Shown: positions 5,501 through 12,649 of the stretch, piece by piece
Position numbering within the stretch: the stretch's first letter is position 1
Layout of the letters: each line of letters starts with the position of its first letter
NCBI GenBank assembly: GCA_023397245.1
Contig: JAEWUH010000040.1
Location: 1 to 21,939, forward strand
Source: Bacillota bacterium
GTDB lineage: Bacteria > Bacillota > Clostridia > Oscillospirales > Acutalibacteraceae
Length of the DNA: 21,939 nucleotides
Reading direction: 5' to 3'
The notes under the pieces: generated by a model
Seen by the model: the letters and a program-made list of their open reading frames with translations, nothing else
Databases searched by the model: none
What the model was told of the DNA's origin: nothing
Made by a program: the position numbers and the translations under genes

Positions 5501-7762
5501 CTATCTGTTAGTTGCTACATTTATTGTAAAACCAAGTGCTTTGTTAATATTACTGATCGTCCCTTGAATAATATACATGACCTGTTTTGTCTGTTTCTGC
5601 GTTATAGAAGGAATTCTTCTTGTCATTTGATACTTAAATGATGAATAATTTTGAGGCCTTGCCTTATTTAATAAGGACCCAACTCCATATGAAAGTCCTT
5701 CACCAATACCATTAATCGCTAAATCCTTGCTTATATCGATAACACTAACAGACTGTTTATATACCAAAGCATTAGTAGTATGTTTGACTCCGGTATTTAC
5801 AGCTATTCGTCCTATGGCACTGACAAGACCACCACCAGAAATTATACCTGAAGCAGCAGCACCAAGATAAGTTCCCACTGAACTTGTAGGTTTTAAAATA
5901 TCCCAGCCACTTTTCCCACTAAGTACATTTCCGACAATATCACCTACATAAACACTGGTAGCACCAACAGCAGCTCCTATAACAAAGTTCCAAAAATGAC
6001 CGTCCTCATCCTTACGATTAATCGGATCATTATCACAGTAGCTGAAGAGATTTTTGTCAGTTGTCGAAGTTGGACTTGCAGTAAGCGTATCCGTGTTATC
6101 AGCATTTATCATACGACCTGTCTGTGGATCGTAGTACCTGCTGTTTAGGTAATACAGTCCACTTTCCGAGTCGTAATAGTATCCACGATATAGGAAAGGG
6201 TTCTGTACGCCGATGGTGGTAGCAAGGGAGCCGGTTGTGCTTAGCAGCTTGCCCCAAGCGTCATAGCTGTATTCCACAACAAGAGTATCATCAACATCGG
6301 TAATGCCGGTGACGTCGCCCTGCGCGTTGGTGGTATAGTGGTAGACAACTCCGTTGTAGGTAAAGCCAACTCTGGTTCCATCACTGTCATACATAAACCA
6401 CATTACATTGCTGCCGGTCTTCTGCGCCATGATTGTACTGCCGTCAAGTAGGTAATTTGTGGTTATGCCGTCGACGGCTTTGCTTGTGCGAATCCCGTTG
6501 CTGTTGTAAGTATAGCTCAGGTTTTTGCCGTTTGCAACTGCTGCTTTTAACTGTTTGCCTTCCCATGTGAAGCTCATGCCGTCGCGGTAGTCAAGCGGGT
6601 TTCCGATGTCGTCATAGGAAATGCCTTGACCATTATAATTCGTCAGCAGGCCTTTCCAATTGTCATCGCCGTAAGCATAAGTTTCCGTTCCATTGTTCAA
6701 CGGAGCACCAAGAGTCCCGGTTGTGTACGGGTAAGCGACTGCCTGAGTAATATTTCCACCCACATCGTAACTGTAAGTGGTACTGATTCCCGCCTTTTGA
6801 TCGTCCGTACGTACAAGCTGATTCAAATCGTCGTAGATGTAACGGGTAGTATTCCCGTCTTTGTCCTTTACCGTGCTGATATTCCCGTTATCATCGTAAG
6901 TATATTGATATTGTGACAGCGTAGTTGTGGAATCCTCAGCCAATGAATATCTTTCATTGGTATAAGTGTCGATTAAAGTGGTGGTCGCTTTGCTGCTCGG
7001 GTCGCTAACAAAACTGCGCTTTACAGATAAGGTTGGTTTTCCCATATCAGGTAGATGGATACTTGTTGCGGTTTCACGATACAAAGGATCATAAGTATGA
7101 GATATTATCTCTTCATTCAATAGTGTGGAGGTGTCCTTCAAGTTATCAACAGCATATTTATAAGAGGACTGTTTTGTTTGATTAGCAAAAGTGTAAGTGG
7201 TATTCGTGGATCGGTTCATGTTATCGTAGGAGTATTGAATTGCGCTTCCATCTGTTGAAGACTGCTTGGTCAGGTTGTCACCAATGTCATAAGAAAAAGT
7301 AGTCGCGACATCGCTTCCGCTTGTCTTATCGGTGATTTTAGCCAGATTTCCACGCGCATCATAAAGATACTCATAAGCTAAGCTGCCATTCTTTTTTACA
7401 CTTTTTACGCGGTCATAAGCATCATAATCATAGAGTAGTACAAGCCCGTTTCCATAATCAGAGTGCCATAAATTCCCGTTGCCGGTATAAAAGATATTTT
7501 TGATCAAATTTCTTGTTCCAGCATTGATTACGGTTGTATTGCCGTAACCGTCACGTTCAAAGGTATAATCGAATCCGTTATGCGTAATCTTATTCAGCCG
7601 GTCGGCAGAATCATAGTAGTATTTGTTCTCCACTTCTCCGGCGCTGCTCTGCGCGCGGACAGATGTCAGTAAATTGCTGTTATTTGGATCTTCATGATCA
7701 AAATATGTAAAGTATCCGTTTGCATTGGCTGTGGTAGCTCCAGTAATCCTCCAGACCCGCAT
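5501..7762 (-). CDS. RHS repeat protein with variable C-terminal toxin region (3' part of a broken RHS gene)
   Basis: 753 codons. YD/RHS repeats occupy residues 20-440 (many 'YSYD..GN' and 'YDDLNQL' motifs), and the RHS-associated core about 440-588 ('YSYDAWGKLLSTTG' 498-511, 'YYLNSRYYDPQTGRM', 'DNDPINRKDEDGH'). A C-terminal variable region 589-753 follows, with hydrophobic Gly-rich stretches (pre-toxin) and a basic, Gln/Thr-rich end. RHS repeats form a hollow beta shell around a cleaved C-terminal toxin. The toxin family is not recognised; the paired membrane protein hints at a membrane target. The frame has no start of its own: it overlaps the end of the signal-peptide/DNRLRE frame by 65 nt in another frame, so it is probably translated only if the shift is bypassed. 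Behind the phage lysis genes, it is a lysogenic-conversion (moron) gene. Confidence 0.85.
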   Translation of the reverse strand: MRVWRITGATTANANGYFTYFDHEDPNNSNLLTSVRAQSSAGEVENKYYYDSADRLNKITHNGFDYTFERDGYGNTTVINAGTRNLIKNIFYTGNGNLWHSDYGNGLVLLYDYDAYDRVKSVKKNGSLAYEYLYDARGNLAKITDKTSGSDVATTFSYDIGDNLTKQSSTDGSAIQYSYDNMNRSTNTTYTFANQTKQSSYKYAVDNLKDTSTLLNEEIISHTYDPLYRETATSIHLPDMGKPTLSVKRSFVSDPSSKATTTLIDTYTNERYSLAEDSTTTLSQYQYTYDDNGNISTVKDKDGNTTRYIYDDLNQLVRTDDQKAGISTTYSYDVGGNITQAVAYPYTTGTLGAPLNNGTETYAYGDDNWKGLLTNYNGQGISYDDIGNPLDYRDGMSFTWEGKQLKAAVANGKNLSYTYNSNGIRTSKAVDGITTNYLLDGSTIMAQKTGSNVMWFMYDSDGTRVGFTYNGVVYHYTTNAQGDVTGITDVDDTLVVEYSYDAWGKLLSTTGSLATTIGVQNPFLYRGYYYDSESGLYYLNSRYYDPQTGRMINADNTDTLTASPTSTTDKNLFSYCDNDPINRKDEDGHFWNFVIGAAVGATSVYVGDIVGNVLSGKSGWDILKPTSSVGTYLGAAASGIISGGGLVSAIGRIAVNTGVKHTTNALVYKQSVSVIDISKDLAINGIGEGLSYGVGSLLNKARPQNYSSFKYQMTRRIPSITQKQTKQVMYIIQGTISNINKALGFTINVATNR

Positions 7763-9290
7763 TGTTTACAAAGGATACCATCATATAGGGATATGAGCTA
7801 TCTCCGCCCGGATAGTTCGATGTAAAGTAAATATTTCTGGCCGTAGCCGCTTCATCCTGTGCCTTTAATACGAATCCGTAGTTGACTGCACCGTTGTACC
7901 AGTTTTTGACCGCCTTGGAAACGTCCCAGGAATTCCATGAGCCGGCGGTGGTCTGAGAGGCGATAAAGTAATCTAGTATGTTTCCGTTAATTGCCGAATT
8001 GACTGCAGAAGACGTGTTGTTCCACGTTGCCGTAGAAGCATCCCAGGATGATTTCATCTCATAGGCATTGACCTGCATGGTGGCCGTGGATGGATTCATC
8101 CCAGCTGATAATTGTGAGAGATTCAGTTGTGCTCCAACAACCATGTCACCTTTGTTTAACTGGGGCAGGTCAAACTTCAAAAGAATACGGCAGGTTTTAT
8201 AGTTCACTGTCTCGTTTCCGATATACATGGTGCCCATAGTGTCGTTGTTTGAGCCGGAATACCCTGTCCCGGAAGAGACAAACGTGTCATGGATTCCATA
8301 GTTCGTGACGCCGGGGATCTCCACCTCTGGATCAACAGTGACGGGATATTCGCGTTCAGGGGCGTTCAGCCATGTTTCATCCGTATGCAGAGCTATTTGC
8401 AATGTACCATTATTCTGTTGCAGGATGCTGATTGAAATAGCGTTGCTGACTTCGCCGTTTACATCCGTCATCAGCGGTGCGCTGATGCTGTAAACCGGCT
8501 TTGTCTGCTTTATATCGGATTTCTCAAAGAGTTCTATCGTCTTTTCGTCTTTTTGCTTTGCCGTTAAGTCTCCAATTTGATAGGTTTCCGTAAACTGTTT
8601 CTGAGTATCTTTTGTCTTTAATATGATATTTTCTTTCGCAGTGTTGGAAGATATAATATACTGTACATCGATTCCGGGCAGCGCATCTTTATATAAAATT
8701 TCATTATGTAACTTTTTCAGTTTTAAGAATTGGTCGTTATGGCTTTCGGTATCGCTGACTTCCTGATTTGCTACAATTTGAGAAGTGGCGGTATTCGCAC
8801 CGTCAAGTCCCCAACTAATGGAAAAACTTCCAGAGTTTAAAGAAATTGTGTTACCGGGCTTGATCGTTTTAGACAGACCAAATTTAGTGTTCCCGGCTTT
8901 ATTTTCCATAACCTGAGCATTCACTAACGCTTTGGTATTCGTGACACTTAGCGTATTATCAATGTCCTGCCATGTGCCGGTATTGTCCTTGTAATGGATT
9001 GGCTCGTTGTATGCAGCTTTCATGAAAGTGCCATCGCTCATCAGAAAGGTTTTCGTACTTTCCGTTCGCATTTCTGGGTATTCCGCGACAATCTGTGCAT
9101 CCGCCTGAGTGGCTCGCGCATCAGATAGATCGGGTTCGCCCGTCCCATTAACCGTATCACTAACCGTTTGACTTGTAGAAGAAATTTCTTGTGTTTGCGA
9201 AATTTCTGCCGCGAGCGCCACAGAAGTAAAGGATTGTACCATAATTACTGCTGATAAAAGTGCTGCTGTAAATTTTAATACTCTCTTCAT
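7698..9290 (-). CDS. secreted DNRLRE-domain protein, 5' part of a broken RHS/WapA-like toxin gene
   Basis: 530 codons. A Sec signal peptide (1-28: basic 'MKR', hydrophobic core, cleavage near 'ALAA') starts at an ATG at 9290 with AGGAGG 7 nt upstream. Residues 70-330 are the N-terminal region usual for Clostridia cell-wall RHS proteins ('YPEMRTESTKTFLMSDGT'). Residues 340-510 form a DNRLRE domain ('YIGNETVNYKTCRILLKFDLP', 'WDVSKAVKNWYNG'), a beta-sandwich of secreted wall proteins. The frame reaches 'GLEDYWSYHSQ', which in intact relatives leads into a long region before the RHS repeats. Here it becomes 'CKRILYIF' and stops. The RHS repeats continue in another frame, so a segment appears to be deleted. 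A near-consensus promoter sits upstream. As it stands the product would be a secreted, RHS-less stump. Confidence 0.85.
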   Translation of the reverse strand: MKRVLKFTAALLSAVIMVQSFTSVALAAEISQTQEISSTSQTVSDTVNGTGEPDLSDARATQADAQIVAEYPEMRTESTKTFLMSDGTFMKAAYNEPIHYKDNTGTWQDIDNTLSVTNTKALVNAQVMENKAGNTKFGLSKTIKPGNTISLNSGSFSISWGLDGANTATSQIVANQEVSDTESHNDQFLKLKKLHNEILYKDALPGIDVQYIISSNTAKENIILKTKDTQKQFTETYQIGDLTAKQKDEKTIELFEKSDIKQTKPVYSISAPLMTDVNGEVSNAISISILQQNNGTLQIALHTDETWLNAPEREYPVTVDPEVEIPGVTNYGIHDTFVSSGTGYSGSNNDTMGTMYIGNETVNYKTCRILLKFDLPQLNKGDMVVGAQLNLSQLSAGMNPSTATMQVNAYEMKSSWDASTATWNNTSSAVNSAINGNILDYFIASQTTAGSWNSWDVSKAVKNWYNGAVNYGFVLKAQDEAATARNIYFTSNYPGGDSSYPYMMVSFVNNAGLEDYWSYHSQCKRILYIF

Positions 9291-9318
9291 AATCTATCCT
9301 CCTGCTTTTAATAAGCAG

Positions 9319-9347
9319 ATCATAATTTATTCACAATTTATTGTCAA
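9319..9347 (-). promoter_or_regulatory. near-consensus vegetative promoter of the RHS moron
   Basis: On the minus strand, -35 TTGACA (9342-9347), a 17-bp spacer, and -10 TATGAT (9319-9324), about 29 nt before the start codon of the signal-peptide gene. It gives the moron its own transcription, independent of the late phage operon, which ends at the terminator just upstream. Confidence 0.85.
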
Positions 9348-9464
9348 TGTTTACAACCATAATTTTACAAGGTAATTATTTACTGTATTATTTGTGCAAT
9401 TTATTTACCTTATATTCTGAATATTTCTTTCCTATACTTTTCTATCTATTCCTAAATTATTGAA

Positions 9465-9504
9465 TAAAAAGCCCTCCTAACCCAAAATCGAGTTAAGAGG
9501 GCTT
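9465..9504 (-). terminator. Rho-independent terminator of the phage late operon
   Basis: Stem AAGCCCTC / GAGGGCTT (9469-9476 with 9497-9504), extended by TAAC/GTTA after one mismatch. On the minus strand it is followed by TTTTTATTC. It lies 20-50 nt after the holin stop codon. Confidence 0.9.
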
Positions 9505-9522
9505 AAGCATATCTGGCTGTCT

Positions 9523-10014
9523 TTATTTACCATCTATAGGATGATTTGAATCTGTGTTAATGTCCGATTTAGGAATTCCCTCATTTGCTTTGCTTTCCAC
9601 GTGAGATTTTAAGTTTCTCACAATTTTAAGTAGGAAAGGCGGCAACGCAACTCCGATATCACTGATGTTTTCTAAAATGCTGATGATTTCATTACAAATT
9701 AGCCACACCGCCACCAGCGACGCCACGGCGTAACCGAACGATAAAGTAATACCTGCCTGCTGGGCTGCGTATGTAATCAGACAGTCGATGATCACTCCGA
9801 CTCCGACCAGCAACCACATGCACACCTTTTTTGCGATTCCCTGAAAGCCACGGTAAGAGCTGATCTTCTGGTTCCGGTACTTCGCGGCGGCAAGCCCGGT
9901 ACCGTAATCCGCTATGTTCACCAAAACCAGCAACATCATCGGTATGGCCAGAATACCCAGCCATGCAGAAAGACCAGTAACGACTGCGATAAAAGTTGCT
10001 TTTAATTTATACAT
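9523..10014 (-). CDS. phage holin (holin_4 / TcdE-type)
   Basis: 163 residues with hydrophobic segments at about 8-36, 62-86 and 90-112. A charged 'AAAKYRNQKISSYRGFQGIAKKV' loop follows the first helix, the layout of the Clostridia holin_4/TcdE family. The C-terminal 40 residues are polar and charged, as in holins that time lysis through their cytoplasmic tail. Holins form the membrane lesions that let the endolysin reach peptidoglycan. The ATG at 10014 has GGAGG 7 nt upstream. It lies 16 nt after the GH25 endolysin, so the order here is endolysin then holin. A terminator follows. Length is within the family range. Confidence 0.88.
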   Translation of the reverse strand: MYKLKATFIAVVTGLSAWLGILAIPMMLLVLVNIADYGTGLAAAKYRNQKISSYRGFQGIAKKVCMWLLVGVGVIIDCLITYAAQQAGITLSFGYAVASLVAVWLICNEIISILENISDIGVALPPFLLKIVRNLKSHVESKANEGIPKSDINTDSNHPIDGK

Positions 10015-10030
10015 TTATTTTCCTCCATTT

Positions 10031-10915
10031 TTATTTCATATGAACTACAAACTGCTTTATGCCGTTGACATAGATTCCGGCGGCAGAGCCTGATTTTCCA
10101 AACCCGACGAGATAGAAGAAACTGTCGTTTCCGTTCCGATACCGGGTCAGCAAAGACGCGACTCCCTGTGTGCCGATTACCGCCGTCGGAGCCTGCATAG
10201 CAGTCACTTTGAACTGGTAAGCTTGTCCCGGTGAGAGCGTTATGTCGGATGTGGTGTCGCATTTAAATGTCGGCTTTGGGAAGCCGTTGTACCCGCCCGC
10301 GCGGATGATCGTCGGATAGTCCTTAAATGCTACGTCCATATCTACTACCTCGGTGATTCCAGGCACCGTGCCTGTACTTCCGGTTTGCTGGATGCTGCAG
10401 GGATAGTCAGGAGCACCGGAGTAATCCGCCAGCCACACGTCATAGGACTTTATGGTTGTGGCGCTGAATTTACCCGACCGGATAAAATCGCAGTTGGTGT
10501 AGAGATTCACGAACCACCCTCTCTTTTTCATTTCGTCCAGAAAGGCATGCGCGATGCCATCAATTAGATCATTGCTCGGATTCAAACCTTGCTTCTGTGC
10601 GTAGCCGACGCTGTCGTATTCGTAGTCGAACGCAACAGGAAAGGTCAGTTTGCCCTTGTATGGCGCGAGAATTTGGCTGAAAACCGCCGCTTCCTTTGCC
10701 GCGTCCGCCACCGATACAGCGTAGCTGAACCAATATGCACCCACCGCAATACCACGGGAAAGTGCACCTTTTACATTGGTATCAAACATCGGGTCTTTCT
10801 GCGAAATATCATTCCCATACCCTGCTCGAACAAGGACGAAATCAATGCCGCTTACCTTGCTCCAGTCAATTGTGCCTTGAAATTTGCTGACATCCATGCC
10901 TCTAAGCTGTCCCAT
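10031..10915 (-). CDS. phage endolysin, GH25 lysozyme (N-acetylmuramidase)
   Basis: Hydrolyses the MurNAc-GlcNAc bonds of host peptidoglycan at lysis. An ATG at 10930 lacks a ribosome binding site, whereas the ATG at 10915 has AAGGAG 6 nt upstream (within the first ORF codons), so 10915 is the likely start (294 residues). Numbering from the longer ORF, GH25 signatures are 'GMDVSKFQGTIDW' (D13), the catalytic 'FDYEYD' (D102, E104), 'YDVWLADY' (163-170) and the 'DMDV' (197-200) end of the barrel. Residues 215-299 form a C-terminal domain ('CDTTSDITLSPGQAYQFKVTA', 'GKSGSAAGIYVNG') that looks like a beta-rich cell-wall-binding module; I do not recognise a named family. No signal peptide, in keeping with export by the downstream holin. 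Confidence 0.93.
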   Translation of the reverse strand: MGQLRGMDVSKFQGTIDWSKVSGIDFVLVRAGYGNDISQKDPMFDTNVKGALSRGIAVGAYWFSYAVSVADAAKEAAVFSQILAPYKGKLTFPVAFDYEYDSVGYAQKQGLNPSNDLIDGIAHAFLDEMKKRGWFVNLYTNCDFIRSGKFSATTIKSYDVWLADYSGAPDYPCSIQQTGSTGTVPGITEVVDMDVAFKDYPTIIRAGGYNGFPKPTFKCDTTSDITLSPGQAYQFKVTAMQAPTAVIGTQGVASLLTRYRNGNDSFFYLVGFGKSGSAAGIYVNGIKQFVVHMK

Positions 10916-10931
10916 AGTTTTCTCCTTCATA

Positions 10932-12635
10932 TTAATAGATTGCGATATACTGGATTCCCCAGTTCACTCCCGACGAAGTGACCGCATTTGTGATTTTCAC
11001 CGTAAAGCCGGTTGTGCTGACAGATTTCACGATACAGTATCCGAATCCGTTTGTGTTAAAAGCAGTTGTAACGACCGGTGTCGATAGAAGCGTTGTGCCA
11101 AAACTGATGTTGATGTCCGCCGAATAGTAGATCGAACCATAGGACGTCTGTGTTGCCGCCGTGCCGGAAGCCGAACCTTTCAGAATGTGCAGCCCGCCCA
11201 CAGTATCAGCACTGGGATGGTAGCCGTCGCTGTAAGCCTTGGAGCCGGAGATATAAACGTCGCCGCTTACATCGAACGCCCCGTTCTCCGGAATCTTGTT
11301 GACACCGATTTTCCCGTCACGAATTGAAAAAACCGGCTTTGCCGTAGGCAGCAAGGCCGGTTGTGTGGTTGCGGAGTAGTAATCCGACGCTACAATCTCA
11401 AAGTTAAATGACGAGTTGATATCGAAATTTCCGATGTTGGCATTAAATGAAAAATCACCATCACTCATAGACGGAGTAATCTGAACATAACTACTCCAAG
11501 TTTCCGAAGTGGTGACCTTGTACCTGTATTTTAGGGAATACTGCTCTTTTGTCACCACCAGATTGGCATACGAACCGCTGCAAACCAGCACTGTACCTGC
11601 TTCAATGTTGTTTACACGGCTCAATGCAACAACTGTAACAGTTGGTGAAGCATACGGGACTGTCGTGAGATACACACTTTGCTGAGAACTGTTTCCTCTG
11701 CTGTCTATCACGGTGATTGTCAGGTTATCATTATTCGATACCGTGCCGAAGCTGATTACATTCGAACTGCTGGTTATGGTTTTTGAGCCATACTGAACCT
11801 TGTATGTAGAAATAGTCGCATAGTTTTTTGTCGCAGCTCCGTTTACCGTAACCTGAATGTTTGATTTTGTCTGGACAATTTGCGAGGAATTTCCAGTCAA
11901 AGCAACGGTCGCGGAATCTGTATCCTGATAAGTAAAATTTGCGAATGTTGGGTTGCTGTCGGTTACATGCGCTGTAAAGGAAAGTTCTGTGTACCCGACC
12001 ACGTTATTATCAACGTCGTAAGTAATGAGTCGCAGCGTGCCGGTTCCGGTATTAGTGTTCGGAATTTGCTGATACAACGACGACGTCCAAGACGTAGAAT
12101 CCCAGTAATAGCTGTCTGTTATGTTGTAGGCCAGTGTTGTTGAGTAGTTTCCAAAATATAAATTTAAGGCATGCGTGAAGGAAGTGCTCTTTCGGTTCGT
12201 GTAAATTGTGATAGAGCTACCGATGTTGAACGAATTGGATGAAGCGGTAATTTGGCTTGCCCTGGGAATGGTTGTCAGCGTAATGTTCTGGGAGACACTG
12301 AGGTTTTCCAACTTTGAGGTAACGCCGGAATTGAAATATCCGGTGATATTGACGATCTTGGTGCCATCGGCATTGTGCGCGACAGTCGCGGTCGCCATGC
12401 TGCCGATCTGCACCCAGCTTGACCCGATGGTGAACCCTGCCGTGTACGTCATGGCCCGGCTTCCATTTATATTAATGTAAGCTGAGCAGCTCGTATCGGT
12501 GGACGGGCCGTAGCTGTCGCGGTGAACATACAGGGAAGCGGTGATCGTCGATGTATTTGCAGAGATGTTTTGCGTGTAGGAGTACACGACCTTGACCTGC
12601 GAGCCGTTCTGCAGGGCGCTGATGATTTCAGACAT
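10932..12635 (-). CDS. tail fibre / receptor-binding candidate, DUF859-type siphophage protein
   Basis: 567 residues, low in charge and rich in Ser, Thr, Asn and Val. The N-terminal third is a beta-sandwich typical of DUF859 phage proteins ('VVYSYTQNISANTSTITASLYVHRDS' style, residues 14-40). Repeated Ig-like beta segments run from 120 to 410. At 430-460 comes the 'FSIRDGKIGVNKIPENGAFDV' connector, and then a C-terminal head domain of about 90 residues (480-567). DUF859 proteins sit after the tail endopeptidase in siphophages and are taken to be structural, often adhesive. Here the gene lies between tail tip and lysin, fitting a role in host-surface binding. ATG at 12635 with AAGGAG. The receptor-binding role is inferred from position and composition. 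Confidence 0.75.
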   Translation of the reverse strand: MSEIISALQNGSQVKVVYSYTQNISANTSTITASLYVHRDSYGPSTDTSCSAYININGSRAMTYTAGFTIGSSWVQIGSMATATVAHNADGTKIVNITGYFNSGVTSKLENLSVSQNITLTTIPRASQITASSNSFNIGSSITIYTNRKSTSFTHALNLYFGNYSTTLAYNITDSYYWDSTSWTSSLYQQIPNTNTGTGTLRLITYDVDNNVVGYTELSFTAHVTDSNPTFANFTYQDTDSATVALTGNSSQIVQTKSNIQVTVNGAATKNYATISTYKVQYGSKTITSSSNVISFGTVSNNDNLTITVIDSRGNSSQQSVYLTTVPYASPTVTVVALSRVNNIEAGTVLVCSGSYANLVVTKEQYSLKYRYKVTTSETWSSYVQITPSMSDGDFSFNANIGNFDINSSFNFEIVASDYYSATTQPALLPTAKPVFSIRDGKIGVNKIPENGAFDVSGDVYISGSKAYSDGYHPSADTVGGLHILKGSASGTAATQTSYGSIYYSADINISFGTTLLSTPVVTTAFNTNGFGYCIVKSVSTTGFTVKITNAVTSSGVNWGIQYIAIY

Positions 12636-12649
12636 TCAATTCTCCTTTC

